Below, in pieces: positions 1 to 6,967 of a DNA stretch of 28,040 bases. Position 1 is the stretch's first letter, and each line of letters starts with the position of its first letter. The stretch is taken from NCBI GenBank assembly GCA_004554395.1, contig SFMP01000036.1:1-28040 (forward strand), read 5' to 3'. The notes under the pieces were generated by a model. The model was not told where the DNA came from, did not search any database, and was given only the letters and a program-made list of their open reading frames with translations. This DNA is from Myxococcales bacterium. Its GTDB lineage: Bacteria > Myxococcota_A > Bradymonadia > UBA4248. The position numbers were made by a program, and so were the translations under genes.

Positions 1-882
1 AAGTGCCTTGATATGTTGACGTATAAAGAAATCGCGTTGTTGTTTTTCGAGATCTTCGCGCACTTTTTTCGCCGTCGTGCTAAACGTCACATTGGCTTCT
101 TTTTGCGCCACAAATATGCCGAGCAATATTTCCAATCGCTCGCGCACCGAAACGGCTTGTAATATTTTTAAGCGCTTTTCAAATGGCATTTCGAGCGATG
201 CTGCGACGAGATCGCAAAAACACCCCGGATCATTCGAACGCTCGATGATGCGCATGATCTCTTTCATCTCGCGTTTTTCGCCCTGTAAATCCCACAAATT
301 GCGAACGGCCAAGCGCACTTGGCGTAGCAAATTGCGATCTTCGAGCATTTCGTCGCCCATCGATGCCAACGGCAAGTCGAGCGCATGGGTAAAATTGCCA
401 TAGAAATAATCGCCCTTGACATACATCGATTTCAATGAAAGCCGACGCATGCCAAAAACCGTAACGGTTATTACATCGCATTGCGGGATCTTCTCGCGTT
501 TCAATATGCGAACTTCAGTCCCTACGACGTCGATACATGCATCCGGATCGAACGTCGAATGATTGCGGTCGTATGGCAAAATAAACAGTCCCGTATTCGT
601 CTTCAATGCTTCTTCGACGATCAACAATCGATTATTGTCGACGATATTAAGCGCCATCACCGATCCGGGGAATGCCACATATTCATTCGTCGGGTATATC
701 AATAAATCTGGAATCTTTTGATTGGCATCGTCGCGAACCAATTTATACATATTGTCGAGTTCATCAAACCCTGCGCCACGCTGACCGACGCCACTGCCCA
801 ATACGCCACCTTGATCGCCATCGGCCACGGCACCATCTCGACCTATCTTTTTCTTCTTCTCGTTCTGATTCCCCGAATCCAT
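1..882 (-). CDS. lon: Lon-type ATP-dependent protease, N-terminal part (runs off window)
   Basis: The reading frame is open from an ATG at 882 down to base 1, giving 294 residues without a stop. Residues 1-40 are a charged, glycine-rich lead. Residues 58-170 match the Lon substrate-binding (LAN) domain: 'EYVAFPGSVMALNI' at 67-80 corresponds to the family's 'VVVFPG...PLFVGR', followed by 'DVVGTEVRILK' and 'VTVFGMRRLSL'. Residues 218-294 match the helical linker ('FCDLVAASLEMPFEKRLKIL', 'RERLEILLGIFVAQKE', 'EKQQRDFFIRQHIKAL'), the stretch that in Lon leads into the AAA+ module. The ATPase and Ser-Lys protease domains must lie beyond the left edge and cannot be verified. A purine-rich AGAGG sits about 11 nt before the ATG. 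It follows the cyclophilin gene on the same strand after 200 bp. Lon degrades misfolded and regulatory proteins in the cytosol. The LAN domain diverges from textbook Lon, so a Lon paralogue is possible. Confidence 0.85.
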   Translation of the reverse strand, partial: MDSGNQNEKKKKIGRDGAVADGDQGGVLGSGVGQRGAGFDELDNMYKLVRDDANQKIPDLLIYPTNEYVAFPGSVMALNIVDNNRLLIVEEALKTNTGLFILPYDRNHSTFDPDACIDVVGTEVRILKREKIPQCDVITVTVFGMRRLSLKSMYVKGDYFYGNFTHALDLPLASMGDEMLEDRNLLRQVRLAVRNLWDLQGEKREMKEIMRIIERSNDPGCFCDLVAASLEMPFEKRLKILQAVSVRERLEILLGIFVAQKEANVTFSTTAKKVREDLEKQQRDFFIRQHIKAL

Positions 883-1034
883 GTTCTCATCCTCTTATCA
901 TCACTCTATCATCGATTTATCGACTATCGATACATATCGGGCATGGCGGCGAATTGCCACAACGACAAATTTCGCCACTGATGCAGAGCTAAGCACCTTT
1001 TAGCCATTGTCAAATGCTATTTCAATCACGCCAT

Positions 1035-1057
1035 CGTGCCCAAAGATGCTGGGCACG
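1035..1057. other. Perfect 7-bp hairpin between PPIase and lon genes
   Basis: CGTGCCC (1035-1041) pairs with GGGCACG (1051-1057) across a 9-nt loop. It lies 26 bp beyond the stop codon of the minus-strand PPIase gene, so it could slow transcription or protect a 3' end, but neither strand has a following T-tract, so I do not call it an intrinsic terminator. A TTGACA on the minus strand (1014-1009) lies between it and lon and could be a -35 element, but no convincing -10 hexamer follows at 16-18 bp. Confidence 0.35.
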
Positions 1058-1082
1058 TGCAATCTGCGATCACTGCGCAATG

Positions 1083-1802
1083 CTACTGCGCAATCTTCAT
1101 CGAAACGATGTAATCGAGCCCTGGGAATTTCTCTTTGAGGTATGCATTGCCCTCTTTTTGAATCTTGCCTTGGTTTGGGCGCTCGCCGTGTTCGTAATTG
1201 AGCGCGTCGACGACATCCATCCCCGATGTAATCTTTCCAATCGGCGAAAACCCCTGCTTATCGAGCATGGCATTATCGCCCAAATTGATAAACAACTGCG
1301 TCGTGCGCGTATTGGGGCCGGCCGTTGCAAACGTGAGCGTTCCGCGAGCATTCGTCGTCTTCACGGGGTCGTCTTGAATCGACGCTTCGCGCCAAACGCT
1401 ACTCACCAGTGGCGTGCCGTGAATTCCGAATTGAACGACAAACCCCTTGACCATTCGGAACAAGGCAATATCTTTAAAAAATCCCGCCTCGACGAGATTA
1501 TAAAACCGGTCGACGCCATTCGGTGCCCAATCGCGGTGCATTTCGACGACGATGCGCCCCTTTGTCGTTTCGATTTCGACATTGAAAAGCTCGGGCGCCT
1601 GCGCATTGAGGGTCTCGGGCGTGAGGAGGCGAGCCATATCGGCCGCGCTATCCTCTTGGGCAACCATTGCCGTTTCTTCGACTTGTGCGGGCTCTTTCGC
1701 CGTCTCGGGCGCCGCCGCCTTCTTCTCGGTCGGGCTGCACGCGCTCAACCCCATCCACAGAGATATCGAAAGCCCCAATAGGCACATCATGCTTCGCTTC
1801 AT
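1083..1802 (-). CDS. Lipoprotein cyclophilin-type peptidyl-prolyl cis-trans isomerase
   Basis: This 239-residue protein has an N-terminal lipoprotein signal: MKRSMM, a hydrophobic stretch, then lipobox L-S-A-C with Cys22. An Ala/Glu-rich linker of about 50 residues follows. The remainder is a compact bacterial cyclophilin: 'VEIETTKGRIVVEMHRDWAP', 'VDRFYNLVEAGFF', 'ALFRMVKGFVVQFG', 'NARGTLTFATAGPNTRTTQLFINLGDN' and 'GFSPIGKITSGMDVVD', with the FR, QFG and QLFIN positions of the active site present. It is predicted to catalyse proline isomerisation in periplasmic or outer-membrane proteins. Two consecutive ATGs (1805 and 1802) follow an AAAGGAG. The second has 6-nt spacing and was chosen; the first would have 3 nt. 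The frame extends further upstream, but that part lacks a signal peptide and a ribosome site. It is divergent from the kinase operon. Confidence 0.9.
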   Translation of the reverse strand: MKRSMMCLLGLSISLWMGLSACSPTEKKAAAPETAKEPAQVEETAMVAQEDSAADMARLLTPETLNAQAPELFNVEIETTKGRIVVEMHRDWAPNGVDRFYNLVEAGFFKDIALFRMVKGFVVQFGIHGTPLVSSVWREASIQDDPVKTTNARGTLTFATAGPNTRTTQLFINLGDNAMLDKQGFSPIGKITSGMDVVDALNYEHGERPNQGKIQKEGNAYLKEKFPGLDYIVSMKIAQ

Positions 1803-2286
1803 CATTTGCTCCTTTGCTATATTTCGCACTGTCGATGAGCCGTGCCGTGCAACCACGACGCCGACTCACACTATTTCCATTCACGCCAAGCAAAACACAG
1901 CCCCACAATGGCGCAGGCGCGTGCGCTACATCTGGCGCGACTAGCGCCGCATTCATACTTCATCGCCGTTCGTCTGGCAACCACTTCGATATTGCGCGTT
2001 GCGCTCATATCGCCACGCCTATCGGCGACTGCGCCACGAATACGGCGACGTACACGATCCGATCATGGATCGCGCCAATACGCCACGTTGCTACGCCTAT
2101 TTGAGGCAGCGCCGCAGACAGGGCTTCGCCCATCGATCGATTAATTTCGCGCTCAAACGATATCATACATAGACAAATCTATGACATTGGTCTAAACACG
2201 CGCCAAGCGTGCACTTGCACGCGCGATGTCGCCAACGTGTGATGTATACATTTTGGCCATATTTCTATATTTATCGGAGCTCTGAG
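1803..2286. other. Divergent intergenic region without a recognisable gene
   Basis: About 480 bp separate the minus-strand PPIase from the plus-strand kinases and must hold their promoters. I see no credible coding frame. The short open frames here lack ribosome sites and domain-like composition. A small GC hairpin (GGCGC 1934-1938, GCGCC 1944-1948, loop GACTA) and several scattered 'CGCC...GGCG' and 'ACGCCTAT' motifs are present, resembling the GC-rich palindromic repeats elsewhere in the window but too degenerate to assign. The last 80 bp before the kinase start turn AT-richer, as expected for a promoter, but I could not pick a convincing -35/-10 pair. Confidence 0.5.
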
Positions 2287-4017
2287 ATGGCAAACGAAAT
2301 AGAATGTTCGCACGAAACGCCCGCCAAAACTGCATATAGAGGATACGACACGGCGCAGACACGCGATCACGAAGAAATGACTTCGATACCGTGCATCGCC
2401 AAGAAGTATGAAATATTGGAGTGTTTGGGACGCGGGAGTCAAGGCGAAGTTTATCGCGGCAAACGGCTTGGCGATGGATCTGAAGTCGCCATCAAGGTCA
2501 TGCACATCAAATCGGTCAAAAACTGGAAGATGTATGAGCTGTTTGATCGCGAAGCAAAGGTGTTGTTGACCATCCACGTCGATGGCGTCGCGAAGTTCTA
2601 CGAAGCCATCGAAGACTTAAATGGCCCCGATCCGGTCTCGGTCATCGTGCAACAGTACATCGACGGACATGCCTTGAGCGAGTTTATCAAAGCGCATCAC
2701 CGTTTTTTGTTGAGCGATATCGCCGATATTCTCATCCAACTGACGACGATTTTAGAATCGCTTCATGCGCTCAATCCGCCGGTCATACATCGCGACATCA
2801 AGCCGAGCAATATCATGCTACAAGACACGGCACACGGTTATAGGGTTTGGCTCATCGACTTTGGCGCGGTCGCGAATCCAGTGATTAAAGACGGCGGATC
2901 GACGCTCGCCGGCACCTATGGATACATGGCACCGGAACAACTGATGGGGCAACCCAAACCGGCGAGCGATTTGTATTCGATGGCGGTGATGGCGTTTTAT
3001 TTATTGACGGGCGTTGCACCCGAATCGCTCGAAATTGCCGATTTTCGACTTCTCATCGACCCACACCTACAAAACCTCCCATTTTCTGTCACGCTTTTAT
3101 TGCGCCAAATGCTCGAACCCCATATCGATCAACGCCTGACCGATACGAAGACGATTCGTCGAGCGCTCGAACTGATAAAGAAAAGCGATTTCAAAAGCCT
3201 AGACGCTCTCGTCCATCACGACAAAGCAGAAAAAATAGTCACTTGGACGCCGATGAAATCGTATAAACAGCCCGGTTGTATCGAACAATGGGATGCTTTG
3301 AGCGATGTGGTACCTCGCAAAATCCCGCGCGAAGCCATGAACAATATCGAGAATAGATTAAAAAACATCTATGCGCTCACTGACATGGAACAATTTTCCG
3401 TATTCAAAAGAGCAAAATGCTATTACAGTTTTAGGAAATTTCAAATATTGATTTTTTCTATAACAGCAATGATGGTATTATCTCTTGTAGGTCTTCTCAT
3501 CCAACCCTTCTTCTATAATAATTCTATTTTAGTTGCTTGCTGTTATACTCTTATTCCTATTGCGTTCATCATCCTCCCACTTATCGGTGCGGTAAAAGAT
3601 GGAAACCCAAATACTTCATACTGCAAATCCTCCAATTCCCTTTTGCGATTAATATTGAGCTACGGTCGCAAGACATTTGCGACGGTCAAATCGATCGAAT
3701 TCGAATTTGCCGTCGATCGCCCATCTTCGGAATACTGCCCATTATGGAAAGTGACTTACACATTTAATCCGGTCGACGACTCATCGGATGACGATTTAGT
3801 GCGCTACTTTTACACGCGTCGTCGCCCCGACGATCTCAAACCAGGAGACCTCATTCCTTGCCTATATATCATCACTTGCACGGTCATGGACGGAGAGTAT
3901 GTTTATAGTATTCCTTGGCCCATACTCGAACAAGACGACGTCTATTTATCGGGCGATTTTTTAAAAGCACGCAAATACGAGCATCTGTTTGTTGCGAGTG
4001 ATATCAAAGTCGGTTAG
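2287..4017 (+). CDS. Membrane-anchored eukaryote-like Ser/Thr protein kinase (first of pair)
   Basis: The 576-residue product has a complete kinase domain at about 40-300: glycine loop GRGSQGEV (48-55), ATP-anchoring Lys70 in 'VAIK', Glu89 in helix C, catalytic loop HRDIKPSN (168-175), DFG (191-193), and 'GTYGYMAPEQ' ending the activation segment. It should be an active RD-type kinase. About 80 linker residues follow, then two membrane segments (about 385-407 and 412-436) and a C-terminal domain of about 140 residues ('WKVTYTFNPVDD', 'LKPGDLIPCLYI') that resembles DUF3592-like β-domains. The start at 2287 has GGAG seven nt upstream. The frame continues to 2209, but those residues look like translated leader. 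The membrane-coding part is AT-richer than the rest. It lies 11 bp before a second kinase of the same design, so the two probably form an operon and may phosphorylate each other or a shared target. Substrates are unknown. Confidence 0.92.
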   Translation: MANEIECSHETPAKTAYRGYDTAQTRDHEEMTSIPCIAKKYEILECLGRGSQGEVYRGKRLGDGSEVAIKVMHIKSVKNWKMYELFDREAKVLLTIHVDGVAKFYEAIEDLNGPDPVSVIVQQYIDGHALSEFIKAHHRFLLSDIADILIQLTTILESLHALNPPVIHRDIKPSNIMLQDTAHGYRVWLIDFGAVANPVIKDGGSTLAGTYGYMAPEQLMGQPKPASDLYSMAVMAFYLLTGVAPESLEIADFRLLIDPHLQNLPFSVTLLLRQMLEPHIDQRLTDTKTIRRALELIKKSDFKSLDALVHHDKAEKIVTWTPMKSYKQPGCIEQWDALSDVVPRKIPREAMNNIENRLKNIYALTDMEQFSVFKRAKCYYSFRKFQILIFSITAMMVLSLVGLLIQPFFYNNSILVACCYTLIPIAFIILPLIGAVKDGNPNTSYCKSSNSLLRLILSYGRKTFATVKSIEFEFAVDRPSSEYCPLWKVTYTFNPVDDSSDDDLVRYFYTRRRPDDLKPGDLIPCLYIITCTVMDGEYVYSIPWPILEQDDVYLSGDFLKARKYEHLFVASDIKVG

Positions 4018-4028
4018 AGGGGGAAAAG

Positions 4029-5729
4029 ATGACAATGAACACGACAAATCAATCAAAAACGATGGACAAAGATGAGGCATTGACGATCGAAACGCCAGAG
4101 ATATTGCGGCGTAAATATCGCTTTATACGCCAGATCGGCGAGGGTGCCAATGGGATAACATATCTGGCTGTCGAGCGAGTGTCGGGCGAAAAGGTTGCCG
4201 TCAAACAGCTCAAGAAGGTAGACGATTTTAAATCATTCGATTTATTCCGCCGAGAAGTCGAAACGATGAAAAGCGTCGATATCGATGGCGTGCCCAAATA
4301 TATCGATTATATCGAACGAAGCGGTTCGCTCGATGATTACTATCTCGTACAAGAGTATATCGATGGACAATCGCTCCTCGAATACATCGAAAATCTCAAT
4401 AAAAATGGAAAGACAGTCAGCGAGCATATCGTTTGGGATTTTGCGCTCCGCATGCTTTCGATATTGACTTCGCTCGAAACGGAATATCAACCGCCAATTA
4501 TCCACCGCGATATCAAACCATCGAATATACTCGTCACGCAAGACAATGCGTTTTACCTCATCGACTTTGGCGCCGTTACCAACCCCGAACGCAAGAGTCT
4601 CAACTCGACGATTGCTGGCACACAGGGTTATATGGCCCCCGAGCAGCTCATGGGCGATTGCACCGTTCAATCGGATTACTACGGGCTAGGGGCGACGATG
4701 CTACACCTTCTCACGGGCGTGGCTCCCTATAAGATCGACAACGAGGGCATGAAATTGCTCTTCGAACAAGTCATCGACGAACGCGCACCGAAGACGAGCC
4801 GGCGCATGCGAGAAGTATTGGCGCGTTTATTGGCAGTCAAACCCGAGGACCGCCCCAAAAACTGCCAAGAATTGTCGAACCTCGTAGAGGTAGATGACGA
4901 GCAGTATCGAAAAAATGCCTATCTCGAAAAACATCCAACGGATTGCAAAATTGGCAAATTTCTCGAACGCCACAGATGGCTGCGTGGTTTGATAGCGCTC
5001 ATCATGTGCTATCCACTCGGGCCTTGGTGGGGCTTGGCCAATGCCTTTGTCGCGATGATAAACCTACCTGCAATTGTTATTGGATTTTTTGTTGCAGTTA
5101 CGATGATGCCGCATGCGACTAACCCGACGACAGCTATTGCCGAGCCCATTTTTGATGTTTTTTCTCCTTTTTATTTATTTTTGGGATATTATTTCGTCGC
5201 CTTCATATTCAATATTTTCATTTATTTGTACAATGCAAATACTTTTAACAATCCAAATAAAGATGTCAAATATAATATAAATACCATCTTGTGGCATTAC
5301 GAAGTGTTCGAGAGAACAGACGCATTGAATGCGGTCGATTTCGACATAAAAGATTTGAAAGATTTAGAAGGAACTCGGGGATGCATACCAGGACGAATCG
5401 AAAAAGTCGACGGACAAGATAATAAGATAGTTTACTATTCATTTGAGTTTAATCGCGAAATGCAAGTCGGGCATTTCTCTTTTTGCCTGTCCGACTACGA
5501 TGAAAAAGCATTCGACGATCTAAACATCGAATTCCCCGATGTGATGGACACATATAGAAAAATCATCGACGATAACGCTTATCTCGTCGGCGCCGAAATC
5601 ATGATCAGTTATATCGTTCGCGAAGAAGGGCTCGAATTATGTGTAGAAGATGATCAATTCGATCTACGCACCAAGCTTTTGCGGCCGTGGTTGATTCGAG
5701 CCGAACGATTGCTCTCACCGGTGTGCTAG
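4029..5729 (+). CDS. Membrane-anchored eukaryote-like Ser/Thr protein kinase (second of pair)
   Basis: This 566-residue paralogue of the preceding kinase has glycine loop GEGANG (37-42), Lys59 in 'VAVK', Glu76, HRDIKPSN (159-166), DFG (179-181) and 'GTQGYMAPEQ' (197-206). The kinase domain ends near 290. Hydrophobic segments follow at about 318-360 and 378-402. The C-terminal domain of about 150 residues begins near 'CIPGRIEKVDGQDNKIVYYS' and has the look of a DUF3592-type β-rich domain (inference). The ATG at 4029 is preceded by GAGGGG with 6-nt spacing. The last 11 bp between the genes carry only the ribosome site, which supports co-transcription. Both kinases share 'LIDFGAV.NP', 'AGT.GYMAPEQLMG' and 'LLTGVAP', indicating a tandem duplication, while their tails have diverged. 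No PASTA repeats are present. No terminator was found before the repeat region downstream. Confidence 0.92.
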   Translation: MTMNTTNQSKTMDKDEALTIETPEILRRKYRFIRQIGEGANGITYLAVERVSGEKVAVKQLKKVDDFKSFDLFRREVETMKSVDIDGVPKYIDYIERSGSLDDYYLVQEYIDGQSLLEYIENLNKNGKTVSEHIVWDFALRMLSILTSLETEYQPPIIHRDIKPSNILVTQDNAFYLIDFGAVTNPERKSLNSTIAGTQGYMAPEQLMGDCTVQSDYYGLGATMLHLLTGVAPYKIDNEGMKLLFEQVIDERAPKTSRRMREVLARLLAVKPEDRPKNCQELSNLVEVDDEQYRKNAYLEKHPTDCKIGKFLERHRWLRGLIALIMCYPLGPWWGLANAFVAMINLPAIVIGFFVAVTMMPHATNPTTAIAEPIFDVFSPFYLFLGYYFVAFIFNIFIYLYNANTFNNPNKDVKYNINTILWHYEVFERTDALNAVDFDIKDLKDLEGTRGCIPGRIEKVDGQDNKIVYYSFEFNREMQVGHFSFCLSDYDEKAFDDLNIEFPDVMDTYRKIIDDNAYLVGAEIMISYIVREEGLELCVEDDQFDLRTKLLRPWLIRAERLLSPVC

Positions 5730-5788
5730 TTCACATCAACGAGGCAATGCCGCGCTTGCGCGACGCGCCTTGGCGCGCCATGGCAGGG

Positions 5789-6021
5789 CGTATGCGCGCA
5801 ACGCAGTGAGCACATAGCCCGGCCGCGTAGGCGTATTGCCTAAAGGGCAATAGCCGGAGCCCAGAGCCCGTATTGAGCCCAACGGGCGAAATAGGGCGAC
5901 ACAAGCGCACGTATTGAGCCCAACGGGCGAAATAGGGCGACACAAGCGCACGTATTGAGCCCAACGGGCGAAATAGGGCGACACAAGCGCACGTATTGAG
6001 CCCAACGGGCGAAATAGGGCG
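5789..6021. repeat. GC-palindrome intergenic repeats, including four 41-bp tandem units
   Basis: Four direct units start at 5869, 5910, 5951 and 5992, each 41 bp apart. The last is cut at about 30 bp. Each unit contains TATTGA-GCCC-AAC-GGGC-GAAATA, an imperfect hairpin, followed by GGGCGACACAAGCGCA. Just upstream, 5789-5855 holds a related element with CGTATGCGCGCAACGCAG and a TATTGCC-TAAA-GGGCAATA hairpin; this stretch is recognisably the reverse complement of the repeats at 11662-11820. Open frames through this block are translations of the repeat, not genes. No spacer-repeat alternation exists, so it is not CRISPR. The rest of the 5730-6138 gap holds nothing else I can name. Confidence 0.9.
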
Positions 6022-6138
6022 GTCCAAAAAACGACAAACGATCGACGCGCGGAATATGGTATATGGGCGTAGGGGTTGTTTTGTCGCGGGCTGGTGCTGG
6101 TGGCTGCGCGTGGCGAGACGTGGACGAGTGGATTTGTT

Positions 6139-6888
6139 TTGAATAAAATTTCATACTATTTATTACTATCCGTATTTTGTGCGTTGATTGGCGGCTGTAG
6201 CGATTCTGAATGCAGCGTTGGGGAGCGCATCTGCGAGGGCAATGTGTCGCGGACGTGTTACAACGGGCGTTGGCGCGACGTCGAATGTGTGAAATCGAAG
6301 CCGATTTGCGACGAAACGTATGGCTGTGTATCGGTGCCGTCGGTTTGCGGCAATGGGACGGTTGAGCCCGAAGAGGAGTGCGACGGCGCCAATTTGGGGG
6401 GCAAGACGTGCGACGATGTGTTTGCGGGACTCGTAGGCGAATTGCGTTGTAGCGATAAGTGCAAGATCGATGCGTCGTCGTGCATGGTGCCGGGGTGTAG
6501 TGCGGGCGCGGTGCTGTGTGTCGATGGCGTGCTCAAGACGTGCGAAGCAGGTGCATGGCGCGAAACGCCGTGTGGCGACGATGCATGTAATGTCGTGCGC
6601 GGTGCGTGTGTGAAGCGCGAATGCACGGGCGATGCTCGGCGTTGTGTGGGGAGCGTGGCGCAGTTGTGCATCGACGATAGCTATATTGATGTGATGGATT
6701 GCGCGGCGACGGGGCTCGTGTGCGTCGAGGCGACGGGGCTGTGTGCGCGCGGCGTTTGCACCGAGGGGCAGCGGACTTGTCGGGGGACGGTGATGCAACT
6801 TTGCGTTGGCAATGCGTTTGTCGACGTCTTCGATTGTGCGACAAAGGGGCAAGTTTGCCATGCGTCGGATGGCACTTGTGGCGATTGA
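6139..6888 (+). CDS. Cysteine-rich lipoprotein with one myxobacterial disulfide module
   Basis: With a TTG start at 6139, the 249-residue product has a classic lipoprotein signal: an NK n-region, a hydrophobic core and lipobox I-G-G-C with Cys20. The frame is open to 6076, but that extension would bury the signal peptide. A weak GAGTGGA precedes the TTG, so the start is moderately certain. After a 'C...ERICEGN..RTCYNGRW' unit comes one complete module of the type repeated in the giant lipoprotein at 20322-26849: 'CGNGTVEPEEECDGANLGG' then 'TC...GLVGELRCSDKCKIDASSC'. Three further 'R.C.G....LC.......DC' units follow. The Cys pattern implies a disulfide-stabilised, surface-exposed protein. Function is unknown. 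It sits 79 bp before the RNB nuclease. Its final codons lie inside a 16-bp tandem repeat. Confidence 0.8.
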   Translation: MNKISYYLLLSVFCALIGGCSDSECSVGERICEGNVSRTCYNGRWRDVECVKSKPICDETYGCVSVPSVCGNGTVEPEEECDGANLGGKTCDDVFAGLVGELRCSDKCKIDASSCMVPGCSAGAVLCVDGVLKTCEAGAWRETPCGDDACNVVRGACVKRECTGDARRCVGSVAQLCIDDSYIDVMDCAATGLVCVEATGLCARGVCTEGQRTCRGTVMQLCVGNAFVDVFDCATKGQVCHASDGTCGD

Positions 6889-6953
6889 AACCCGTGGCGA
6901 TTGACACTTGTGGTGATTGACACTTGTGGCGATTGACACTTGTGGTGATTGAT
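6878..6953 (+). repeat. 16-bp minisatellite spanning a stop codon
   Basis: Five tandem units of GTGGYGATTGACACTT (Y = C or T) start at 6878, 6894, 6910, 6926 and 6942. The first supplies the last codons and the TGA of the Cys-rich lipoprotein, and the last ends just before the GAGGAG of the RNB gene. Because 16 is not a multiple of 3, unit-number changes do not lengthen the upstream protein, which stops in the first unit, but they change the spacing to the next gene. Confidence 0.9.
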
Positions 6954-6967
6954 GAGAGGAGTGCGTG

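Noticed and set aside
1009..1014. TTGACA on the minus strand as the lon promoter
   Set aside because: The hexamer is perfect, but the sequences at 16-18 bp downstream do not resemble a -10 element.
1014..1781. A 255-codon plus-strand frame opposite the cyclophilin
   Set aside because: Arg-rich shadow frame; the minus strand encodes an intact lipoprotein cyclophilin.
5869..6021. CRISPR array
   Set aside because: Units are contiguous 41-bp direct repeats with no unique spacers and no cas genes.
5731..6154. Overlapping minus-strand frames of about 90-105 codons with repeated peptide units
   Set aside because: They are translations of the 41-bp tandem repeat; 41 is not a multiple of three, so every frame is open and no ribosome site is present.
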